A stretch of DNA of 5,360 nt from assembly GCA_902793515.1 (NCBI GenBank), contig CADBDO010000060.1:1-5360 (forward strand), read 5' to 3'. Shown here piece after piece: positions 1 through 5,340 of this stretch (its first letter is position 1; the number at the start of each line of letters is the position of its first letter). Both the position numbers and the translations under genes were made by a program. This stretch comes from an uncultured Erysipelotrichaceae bacterium (GTDB lineage Bacteria; Bacillota_I; Bacilli_A; RFN20; CAG-826). The notes below the pieces were generated by a model. It saw only the letters and a list, made by a program, of their open reading frames with translations, was not told the origin of the DNA and made no database searches.

Positions 1-50
1 TAATCGATGCCGCTTGGAGTGTATAAGTCTTTGACTTTGATGTTACTCAC
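1..50 (-). CDS. 5' end of a downstream gene, GTG start overlapping the HTH-GlmM stop (partial)
   Basis: Only the first 16 codons plus two bases are inside the window; they read MSNIKVKDLYTPSGID. The start is a GTG at 50-48. It is preceded on the minus strand by AAAAAAGGAGG, a near-perfect ribosome site about 8 bases upstream that lies inside the last codons of the mutase gene. The GTG overlaps the mutase stop codon in the shape GTGAGTAA (8-base overlap, different frame), a classic arrangement for translational coupling, so the two genes are very likely cotranscribed. No ATG is available in this frame within the window. The visible residues look like real protein (charged beta-strand, then a Gly/Pro/Ser turn) but are too few to name a family. 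The gene may be connected with amino-sugar or cell-wall metabolism through its partner, which is inference from position only. Confidence 0.7.
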   Translation of the reverse strand, partial: MSNIKVKDLYTPSGID

Positions 51-1683
51 CGATGTATCCTCCTTTTTTGATCATGGATTTGATGGTATCGATGTAACGC
101 TGATTCATTTCTTTGTCGTCGCTCTCAAGCATGATTCTGACGACTGGCTCGGTTCCGCTTTCTCTAAGAAGAATTCTTCCTTTGCCTTTCATCTCTTTGT
201 TGATCTTCTCAACCTTCTCAACGATGTCTTTGTCGTTAAGGACGGCTTTCTTGTCGATGACGCGAACGTTCTCAAGCTGCTGAGGATATTCGTGGACTGG
301 AGCGCTTAAGGTCTTGAGCGACTTCTTGGTATCAAGCATCTCTTCGGTTAATTTGAGAGCGGTCAAGATGCCATCACCTGTATTCTGGTATTTCCTGATG
401 ATGATGTGGCCGGATTGTTCTCCTCCGATCCAGTAATCGTTCTTCATCATCTCCTCATAGACGTATTTGTCCCCTACTGCGGTCTGAACGGTTTTCATGC
501 CGGCTTCTTCGAGGGCTTTGACGAATCCGCTGTTGGACATGATCGTGGAAACAACGGTGTCGTTCTTAAGGGTTCTATGTCTCTTGAGCCTCGAGCCAAG
601 GATATACATGATCTTATCGCCATCGATGACTTCGCCAGTCTCATCGACCGCTAAGCATCTATCGGCATCGCCATCGAAAGCGAATCCGACATCGTATTTT
701 CCTTCTCTAACGAGCTCTTGTAGTTTCTCAATATGGGTGGAACCGCAGGCTCTGTTGGTATTAAGGCCATTTGGCTCATCGCCGATGACGGTGATATCGG
801 CGCCTAAGGTCTTGAAGACCTGAGGGGCGATGGCCCAAGAAGCTCCATTAGCGCAATCAAGGGCGATCCTAAGGCTTCTGAAGGAAGTTGGGATGGTTGA
901 GATAAGATAGCCGGTGTATCTGGCTCTTCCTTCTTCGAAGTCGATGACTTTGCCGATGTTCTCTCTTTCGGCATAAGGAAGGTCAGTGACATCAGGAAGT
1001 CCAAGCTTGTCGAACTTCTTGTCGATATAGCATTCGATGAGATGGGCAACGGAGTCCTCAAGCTTTTCGCCATTGTGGTTAAGGACCTTGATGCCGTTAT
1101 CGTAGAAGATATTGTGGGAAGCGGTGATCATGACGCCGCAGTCGAAGTGCTCGCTTCTCGTGATATAAGAGACACTTGGGGTCGTGGTGACATGAAGGAT
1201 ATAGGCATCAGCACCACTGGCGGTGATACCTGCGCATAAAGCGTACTCAAACATGTAGGAGGATCTTCTCGTGTCTTTGCCGATGCAGATCCTTGGTCTT
1301 TCTTGACCGGCGTGTAATTTAGCGAATTCTGGCTTATTGAAGTACCAGCCAAGGAATCTGCCAGTCTGGAAGGCATGCATGGCAGTGAGGTTCTTGTTTG
1401 ACTCTCCTCTGAAACCATCGGTGCCAAAGTAATGGTTACCTTCTTCTGGGACTTCTTCTTTCTTTGATTCCTTCTTATTGATGACGATCGATTCATTGAC
1501 GAGTTCATCGATGGTGATCTTGAAAAGGGAGCAAAGCTCTAAGGCTTTGTCGAGAGATGGGACGCATTCACCTTTTTCCCATTTGGAGACTGATTGGCGG
1601 CTCACTTTTAAAGCATTCGCCAAATCAAGCTGGGATAAGGAGGCATTCATTCTAAGATGGATGATCTTTTCTGCAATTGTCAT
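43..1683 (-). CDS. glmM: Phosphoglucosamine mutase with an N-terminal XRE-type helix-turn-helix domain (fusion)
   Basis: The 546-residue product should convert glucosamine-6-phosphate to glucosamine-1-phosphate in the cytoplasm, on the route to UDP-GlcNAc and peptidoglycan. Residues 1-65 form an XRE/Cro-C1 helix-turn-helix, with LSQLDLANALKVSRQSVSKW as the DNA-reading core. Residues 66-85 are a Lys/Glu-rich linker. The mutase follows: FGTDGFRG (86-93), the phospho-serine loop TASHN (catalytic Ser189), GSTH in the substrate region, the metal loop DGDADR (337-342), the sugar loop GGEQSGH (420-426, diagnostic of GlmM rather than PMM/PGM) and the phosphate loop RESGTEP (507-513). All key residues are present. 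The core is about 460 residues, against 445-450 for ordinary GlmM. I chose the ATG at 1683 because AAAGGAA lies just upstream and the domain begins naturally there; the longer frame to 1740 needs a TTG without a ribosome site. No ATG, GTG or TTG codon lies in frame between the HTH and FGTDG, so a separate mutase is not expected. It has its own control region, with an operator-like palindrome upstream. Confidence 0.93.
   Translation of the reverse strand: MTIAEKIIHLRMNASLSQLDLANALKVSRQSVSKWEKGECVPSLDKALELCSLFKITIDELVNESIVINKKESKKEEVPEEGNHYFGTDGFRGESNKNLTAMHAFQTGRFLGWYFNKPEFAKLHAGQERPRICIGKDTRRSSYMFEYALCAGITASGADAYILHVTTTPSVSYITRSEHFDCGVMITASHNIFYDNGIKVLNHNGEKLEDSVAHLIECYIDKKFDKLGLPDVTDLPYAERENIGKVIDFEEGRARYTGYLISTIPTSFRSLRIALDCANGASWAIAPQVFKTLGADITVIGDEPNGLNTNRACGSTHIEKLQELVREGKYDVGFAFDGDADRCLAVDETGEVIDGDKIMYILGSRLKRHRTLKNDTVVSTIMSNSGFVKALEEAGMKTVQTAVGDKYVYEEMMKNDYWIGGEQSGHIIIRKYQNTGDGILTALKLTEEMLDTKKSLKTLSAPVHEYPQQLENVRVIDKKAVLNDKDIVEKVEKINKEMKGKGRILLRESGTEPVVRIMLESDDKEMNQRYIDTIKSMIKKGGYIGE
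1668..1683 (-). other. Start codon and XRE N-terminus that decide the HTH-GlmM start
   Basis: The ATG at 1683-1681 is followed by MTIAE, a very common opening for XRE regulators of Bacillota. On the minus strand the bases just before it read acaaaggaaacaatt, giving an AAGGAA ribosome site about 6-8 bases away. The reading frame stays open to a TTG at 1740, but that start would add 19 residues unlike any HTH leader and has no purine-rich site in front of it. The sequence shows the motifs directly; the choice of start is inference. Confidence 0.8.
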
Positions 1684-1731
1684 AATTGTTTCCTTTGTCA
1701 ACTCTAGGTTGCAGTTCACTGAATTAACGAT

Positions 1732-1760
1732 ATTGTACAAGTATTTGTTGGAAAAAGATA
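1732..1760 (-). promoter_or_regulatory. Possible promoter of HTH-GlmM (weak)
   Basis: On the minus strand TACAAT (1737-1732) is a fair -10 hexamer, differing from TATAAT at one base. With a 17-base spacer the -35 position is TATCTT (1760-1755), which is poor. If this is the promoter, the 33-base palindrome ends directly against the -35 element, where a bound protein could either block or recruit RNA polymerase. No better -10/-35 pair was found by eye between 1842 and 1684, but a promoter must lie in this stretch because a terminator closes the preceding operon. Confidence 0.3.
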
Positions 1761-1793
1761 TGTAAATATTTGTTACCGTAACATTTGTTTACA
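1761..1793. promoter_or_regulatory. 33-base palindromic operator candidate upstream of HTH-GlmM
   Basis: The left arm tgtaaatatttgttac (1761-1776) and right arm gtaacatttgtttaca (1778-1793) flank a central C at 1777. The right arm's reverse complement matches the left arm at 13 of 16 positions. Each arm contains two related hexamers, TGTAAA and TGTTAC, whose starts are 10 bases apart, so all four half-sites fall on one face of the helix. The site lies 78 bases upstream of the mutase ATG and downstream of the previous operon's terminator. It therefore belongs to the promoter of the HTH-GlmM gene. The obvious candidate ligand is the HTH domain of the gene's own product, as XRE proteins often autoregulate at such repeats. 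Symmetry and position are seen; the binding partner is inferred. Confidence 0.7.
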
Positions 1794-1812
1794 TGTTTTC
1801 GTGATATAAACT

Positions 1813-1828
1813 TCCTTATTTATAAGGA
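1813..1828. repeat. Short inverted repeat in the HTH-GlmM upstream region
   Basis: TCCTTA (1813-1818) and TAAGGA (1823-1828) are perfect complements around the four-base loop ttta. It sits between the terminator of the upstream operon and the 33-base palindrome. It is short and AT-rich, so it could be a second small operator, part of an AT-rich upstream promoter element, or chance. Confidence 0.3.
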
Positions 1829-1837
1829 TTTCGCGCA

Positions 1838-1868
1838 TAAAGAAAAGCCCTCATTTCTGAGAGCTTTT
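1838..1868 (-). terminator. Rho-independent terminator of the four-gene operon
   Basis: The arms 1843-1853 and 1858-1868 form an 11-pair stem around a four-base loop. Read on the minus strand the stem is AAAAGCTCTCA, the loop is GAAA (a stabilising GNRA tetraloop) and the return arm is TGAGGGCTTTT, with one pair being a G-U wobble. The wobble becomes an A-C mismatch on the plus strand, which argues that the minus strand is the functional one. The return arm ends in four T, followed by CTTTAT as a U-rich tail. It lies 12 bases after the stop of the glycine-rich protein gene. Confidence 0.8.
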
Positions 1869-1879
1869 TAGAAAATGTT

Positions 1880-3547
1880 CTAATATGATTGACCACTCGA
1901 ACCATTACTTCCATCAGCGCCGTTTGGAGCGTTTGGAGCACTGTGGTCGTTAGCGGTTGCGTGTGTTTCCCCGCCGGATCCGCCTCTTCCGCCGGAACCG
2001 CGGAGGCCGCCAGATGCTCCGATACCGTTCGTGCCAGCAGTCAATGAGACATTATCTCCGGAAAGGGAAAGAGGGCTATAAACGGAGAGTCCGCCATCGC
2101 CTCCTCTGCCGCCGTCGCCGCCGTCGCCGCCTTCACCAGGATCAACGCAAATCAAATAAGATATGCCGGTAGTGCTTCCATGATAATTTCGACCGTTGCC
2201 GCCATTACCGCCGTTGCCGCCTCTGCCGCCATTACCGCCGTTTCCATAATATAAATCTAAGCTAGACGAATTGTCGAAATACAAGTCTTGGTAGCTTATT
2301 GGCAAACCGCCGTTGCCGCCGTTGCCTCCTCTGCCGCCATTACCGCCTTTGAAAGCTTTTCCATAATGGCTGATGGATTGAATTTCGGCGCCAAAGATGC
2401 CGTATTCATGTCTATCGAATATTTCTGCTGAATTGGTCTGGCCATCGGCGCCATCACCGCCTCTGCCGCCGTCGCCGCCGTCACCGCCATGGGCCACAAG
2501 TGTGATGCCGGCGATTGACAGATGGGCGGCAGATATGCCAGCACTTCCGGATAATCCTGAACCAGCGCCTCCGCCATTGAAGCCATCCATATCGGTCACA
2601 AAGCCACTGCTACCATCTGCTCCATTGGCGCCATCTCCTCCTGAAGCATACAGCACAGGCGAGGAGTTGCCAGTGATCTTTAAGGTGCCAGCACTAATCG
2701 CGTCCGCTCTTTCGGAAGAGACTCTATTTTCCCCTTCAATGATTAAATTCACTTCAAGGTCTTCGGAATCGGCAAAAAAACAAGGTTCGGTGCCGCCATT
2801 GATATTCAAATCTTTAAACCTAACGGTAAGTGTTCCTTCTGAAGCAGGTGCCTCAATAGACCAATTGAAGGTTGATGTGCCTGTGAACGTGATTTCTTTC
2901 ACATGTTGCCCAATTGTGTAATTTGTATCGGAGGTCGCCGTGGAAACATCCACGGTTAAGATGTCTGGTTTAATTGCCACAACATTCGAAAAACTGGAGT
3001 GTTTGCCTTCTAGCCTTGCGTCGGAATAATACGCGACCGCGTAGACTGTTAAATCACTATCGATGTTTGTAAAAGTATAGGAAGTAGAATTGGTTTGTTC
3101 TATCACCTTCCTAGTACTGTAATTGAAAATCTTATAATAGTCGGCTCTAGGGACAGCCTGCCAAGTAATGGTGTTTTGGTTCACTTCTAGACGAGGGGCG
3201 TCCAGCTTTGGACAAGACAACGTTACAGTGTCCGATTTTTCGGAATCATTAAACCGGAAATCGTCGTTCTCGTAACAGGCTTTCACATAAACATCGAGGT
3301 CTTCTACCATCAAACCATCAATCGTAAATAACAAGCGTTTTGTTGAGCCCAAGGGAGAATCGTCTTCCGCTTTAAACACTTTATAGACCTCAGCGTTCTC
3401 AACCTTTTTCCATGAGACCGTTTGTCCTTCTGCTTTAACCGAAGGGGCTTCAAGGGCAAATCTATAGATGGAATGCAAAGAGCAGGAGGATTGGCTCAAA
3501 GCAAAGAAAGCACTAGCGATTATTAAGGACGATTTTTTCTTTTTCAT
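1880..3547 (-). CDS. Exported glycine-rich surface protein with fibronectin-III-like repeats (putative lipoprotein)
   Basis: The 555-residue product begins with a signal peptide: a KKKK n-region and a hydrophobic LIIASAFFAL core, then Cys22. The box before the cysteine is QSSC, with Gln rather than the usual Leu/Val/Ile at -3, so lipid anchoring is likely but not certain. Two fibronectin-III-like repeats follow (about 33-110 and 115-194), sharing the pattern APxxxxxxxxxxW...A..YK(V/I)F. A beta-rich segment (about 197-302) resembles the beta-helical carbohydrate-binding type seen in Bacillota surface proteins; that assignment is tentative. The rest holds glycine-triplet cassettes: GGDGGDGGRGGDG (354-366), GGNGGRGGNGGNGG (401-414), an N-type one (435-454), a D-type one (473-486) and an RGSGGRGGSGG type (516-526), separated by short beta-strand-like spacers. 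It ends in SGQSY with no LPXTG anchor. It is the last gene of the operon, starts at an ATG behind AAAGGAGAG, and is followed by a terminator. Likely roles are adhesion or a surface layer; function is not established. Confidence 0.85.
   Translation of the reverse strand: MKKKKSSLIIASAFFALSQSSCSLHSIYRFALEAPSVKAEGQTVSWKKVENAEVYKVFKAEDDSPLGSTKRLLFTIDGLMVEDLDVYVKACYENDDFRFNDSEKSDTVTLSCPKLDAPRLEVNQNTITWQAVPRADYYKIFNYSTRKVIEQTNSTSYTFTNIDSDLTVYAVAYYSDARLEGKHSSFSNVVAIKPDILTVDVSTATSDTNYTIGQHVKEITFTGTSTFNWSIEAPASEGTLTVRFKDLNINGGTEPCFFADSEDLEVNLIIEGENRVSSERADAISAGTLKITGNSSPVLYASGGDGANGADGSSGFVTDMDGFNGGGAGSGLSGSAGISAAHLSIAGITLVAHGGDGGDGGRGGDGADGQTNSAEIFDRHEYGIFGAEIQSISHYGKAFKGGNGGRGGNGGNGGLPISYQDLYFDNSSSLDLYYGNGGNGGRGGNGGNGGNGRNYHGSTTGISYLICVDPGEGGDGGDGGRGGDGGLSVYSPLSLSGDNVSLTAGTNGIGASGGLRGSGGRGGSGGETHATANDHSAPNAPNGADGSNGSSGQSY
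1970..2011 (-). repeat. Gly-triplet cassette 5 (Ser type, degenerate)
   Basis: Residues 513-526 read GGLRGSGGRGGSGG. The GGRGG core is retained, with Ser at the third position of the triplets. It follows a strand-like stretch, LSLSGDNVSLTA, that echoes the spacers before cassettes 1 and 3. Confidence 0.7.
2090..2131 (-). repeat. Gly-triplet cassette 4 (Asp type)
   Basis: Residues 473-486 read GGDGGDGGRGGDGG. They are nearly identical to the start of cassette 1, although cassettes 2 and 3 between them use Asn. It follows the spacer ISYLICVDPGE. Confidence 0.85.
2186..2245 (-). repeat. Gly-triplet cassette 3 (Asn type)
   Basis: Residues 435-454 carry a series of GGN triplets around a GGRGG. 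This is the longest uninterrupted cassette and follows the strand-like spacer SSSLDLYY. Confidence 0.85.
2306..2347 (-). repeat. Gly-triplet cassette 2 (Asn type)
   Basis: Residues 401-414 read GGNGGRGGNGGNGG. The architecture matches cassette 1, with Asn in place of every Asp and the central GGRGG kept. It follows the spacer SISHYGKAFK. Confidence 0.85.
2441..2488 (-). repeat. Gly-triplet cassette 1 (Asp type)
   Basis: Residues 354-369 of the surface protein are built on GGD triplets with a central GGRGG. The DNA is a GC-rich 9-base-period tract (gccgccgtc units on the plus strand). It follows a beta-like strand ending in AGITLVAH. Confidence 0.85.
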
Positions 3548-3568
3548 ATCATTCTCTCCTTTGCGCGC

Positions 3569-4363
3569 TTACTTTCCGCCGATTGCCTTGGCGATGGAAC
3601 AAAAAACGAAGTCGTATATAAACATAATCAAGAGACCTACTGTCAACAGCGTGATGAAGAGAACGGGTTCGAGTTCTCCCGATACTGCGTTTGTTTCAAG
3701 CTTGACCTCTTCAATATTAAGCGGGATATTTGCGAACCAGAAGAACGCCAGCAGTCCGCCGATCGCTATTAAAGGAACCATGATGCTTGAGAACCTTCTT
3801 TTGCTGGTTGAAGCCCCAATGACGATGAAAATTAAGGATAGGCCGCAAGCTATATAGAAGAATGTAGTCGCGATTTTAGCCACGCTTTCGTATACATTGG
3901 AAGAAACGAGCCCATTATCGTAAGCCTTATCTAGGTAATACCATCCCGTTACGAACGTCTCCTTGTAAAAACAAGACGCCGCAATAAGGCCAGTCGCGAT
4001 CAGTGACAGGAGCACTATGAAGAAAACCGGATATTTTCCGTTCGGATATTGTAGGCGCCTCACCCAGCCAAACGCCAAGAAAGATAACAAGATCAAACCA
4101 GAACAAACGGCAAAAGCCACCCACTCCTTGAAAACCGGAGTGAAAAACATCGAACAGGTGAAGATCAAAAGGAAGATGATCGAGAGGATTTTAAGAGGGC
4201 TTACAGAGATTGGGTAAAGATAGTCCCTGCAAAATTTTAAATCGTACTCCTTTGTATCATTAAAAGTTACACGCCCTTTCGCGCCTAAAAAGTCAGATAC
4301 GATTTTCCTATCATTTTCGTAGGTGGTCTGCAGCCCAGACCCACTTGTTTTCCATGTTTTCAT
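3569..4363 (-). CDS. Unrecognised membrane protein, about six transmembrane segments
   Basis: I do not recognise a family. The 264-residue product has a polar N-terminal part of about 57 residues (MKTWKTSGSGLQTTYENDRK onwards), then hydrophobic segments at about 58-75, 80-100, 112-132, 163-183, 193-213 and 233-251. A basic loop, WVRRLQYPNGKYP, follows the second segment, and another basic loop, STSKRRF, follows the fourth. By the positive-inside rule these loops and the N-terminus would face the cytoplasm. The loops containing YYLDKAYDNGLVSSNVYESV (about 142-161) and NIEEVKLETNAVSGELE would then be outside. The ATG is preceded by GAGGG at a normal distance, 21 bases after the previous gene, and 21 bases separate it from the glycine-rich protein gene. 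It may anchor, export or sense something connected with that surface protein; this is inference from the operon alone. Confidence 0.85.
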   Translation of the reverse strand: MKTWKTSGSGLQTTYENDRKIVSDFLGAKGRVTFNDTKEYDLKFCRDYLYPISVSPLKILSIIFLLIFTCSMFFTPVFKEWVAFAVCSGLILLSFLAFGWVRRLQYPNGKYPVFFIVLLSLIATGLIAASCFYKETFVTGWYYLDKAYDNGLVSSNVYESVAKIATTFFYIACGLSLIFIVIGASTSKRRFSSIMVPLIAIGGLLAFFWFANIPLNIEEVKLETNAVSGELEPVLFITLLTVGLLIMFIYDFVFCSIAKAIGGK

Positions 4364-4384
4364 ACTGTGCCCTCGATGCCAAAT

Positions 4385-4942
4385 CTAATCTGAATAGACT
4401 TTGCTTTCTACTTCGTGAATGACGGCGTTATACTCGTCATTTATGATCGCCTTTAGTTCATGGGATTCCATTTTGCTCCATAAACCAGCCGTGGATATCG
4501 TCGCGGCGGCAAACTCTTTACTGTTTTTCTTTTTCATCTCAGCTGCGCTGTCTTTTAAATAAGCGATGATTTTCCAATACTCTAGCGCAATGGTATCAGC
4601 AATTTCCTTACAATAACTCGGGTTGTACTTTAAAATCCTGTTTGTCACTTTTTCGCTGCTTGCCCTGTCCAGAAAATAGCAGAATCTGTCATATTTGCAT
4701 TCTGGGTAGACCTTGTCATTTTTGTGATGGGCGACCGCCTTCGATACCAATTTCTTAATGTATGGCGAAGGGATCGACTCAAGCTCAGCGGCAAGCTTTT
4801 TTTCGACAATCGCCCTTTGTGCGTCCCAATCAGCAAAAGAAGAATCGTTGCCTTTAGACTTTTTCAAAAACTCATCTACGATGCTTTGAAACTGCGGGGC
4901 ATATGATTGGGATAATTCAATTAGTTTGTTTTGGAAATACAT
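4385..4942 (-). CDS. Unrecognised helical cytoplasmic protein, 185 residues
   Basis: I recognise no family. The sequence has no signal peptide or membrane segment, is rich in Lys, Glu and Ala, and has a helix-forming pattern almost throughout. A short break, SIPSPY (56-61), divides an N-terminal helical part from a longer C-terminal one. Cysteines at 82, 88 and 111 and a central aromatic/charged stretch, ECKYDRFCYFLDRA (81-94), are the most distinctive parts. The cysteine spacing does not match a metal-binding motif I know. The start ATG has AAGGGGGTGG directly upstream, and that site overlaps the stop codon of the preceding gene (14-base gap), so expression of the two is probably coupled. 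A cytoplasmic partner of the membrane protein encoded next is plausible but unproven. Confidence 0.82.
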   Translation of the reverse strand: MYFQNKLIELSQSYAPQFQSIVDEFLKKSKGNDSSFADWDAQRAIVEKKLAAELESIPSPYIKKLVSKAVAHHKNDKVYPECKYDRFCYFLDRASSEKVTNRILKYNPSYCKEIADTIALEYWKIIAYLKDSAAEMKKKNSKEFAAATISTAGLWSKMESHELKAIINDEYNAVIHEVESKVYSD

Positions 4943-4956
4943 CTTCTGCCACCCCC

Positions 4957-5340
4957 TTAAGAAAAGATCTCTTTTAGCTCTTTTTTGCTAAAAGTAATGT
5001 CTTTGTTTTCTGCCATGAGATTAACGACTTGGAGCTTCGTGCAATTATAAAGCTCTTTCGTATAAACAACGCCCTCAGGAACGAATTCTTTCATGATGGA
5101 GTAAAAACTTGAGAAGAGCTTAAAAGCCGATTCTTTCGTTAAGCCTGCTTCATGCCGCTTGAAAATCTCTTTGGCGATCAGTTCGCTGTTCTTTATGTCT
5201 TCATCGTCGTAGTCGGTGATGCCAACTTCTTTCAATATGTCATACTCCTCTTCGTAGATGACATCGCTATTCTTCATATCTTCTTCGGTGACTCGTTGAA
5301 GGTCGCCCTCTTTCCATAGATACTTGTCGTTCTTTTCCAT
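4957..5340 (-). CDS. Unrecognised small acidic protein, 127 residues, with an internal repeat
   Basis: I recognise no family. The start is the ATG at 5340, with AGAGGTGAG just upstream; the frame also allows a GTG at 5349, but that lies inside the ribosome site. The protein has no signal peptide or membrane segment. Its N-terminal half is strongly acidic and contains two related stretches 27 residues apart: EEDMKNSDVIYEE (19-31) and DEDIKNSELIAKE (46-58). The C-terminal half (about 68-127) looks helical and ends in ITFSKKELKEIFS. It is the first gene of the operon inside the window. A TGA at 5348-5346 overlapping its ribosome site could close an upstream gene (frame ending KYKR), so the operon may begin beyond the edge. 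Confidence 0.8.
   Translation of the reverse strand: MEKNDKYLWKEGDLQRVTEEDMKNSDVIYEEEYDILKEVGITDYDDEDIKNSELIAKEIFKRHEAGLTKESAFKLFSSFYSIMKEFVPEGVVYTKELYNCTKLQVVNLMAENKDITFSKKELKEIFS

Noticed and set aside
7..1239. Several plus-strand and alternative minus-strand frames over the mutase gene
   Set aside because: All lie inside the conserved GlmM reading frame, have no recognisable domains and lack convincing start signals.
1684..1740. Longer HTH-GlmM start at a TTG (position 1740)
   Set aside because: It adds 19 residues with no homology to XRE leaders and has no ribosome site, whereas the ATG at 1683 has AAGGAA at proper distance. The region is better explained as 5' leader and promoter.
1684..1842. 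glmS-type ribozyme or T-box leader in front of the mutase gene
   Set aside because: The leader is only about 100-160 bases long, and I see no T-box motif or glmS ribozyme core. The only clear structure is the DNA palindrome, more consistent with protein binding.
2090..2488. CRISPR-like array of short repeats
   Set aside because: The repeats are in-frame glycine triplets of variable length inside a long gene, with no constant repeat length, unique spacers or cas genes.
1970..2488. Collagen-like Gly-X-Y domain
   Set aside because: Collagen repeats have one glycine per triplet and much proline. Here two of three residues are glycine and proline is absent from the cassettes.
2397..2921. Long plus-strand open frame rich in proline and serine opposite the surface protein gene
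   Set aside because: It is the antisense image of the GGX-coding tracts (GGC/GGT become GCC/ACC). It has no convincing ribosome site, while the minus-strand frame has a signal peptide, domains and a terminator.
43..5340. Mycoplasma-type code with TGA as tryptophan
   Set aside because: No TGA occurs in frame in any of the five complete genes, and tryptophan is always TGG. The stops seen are TAA and TAG only, but five genes are too few to conclude anything from the lack of TGA stops.
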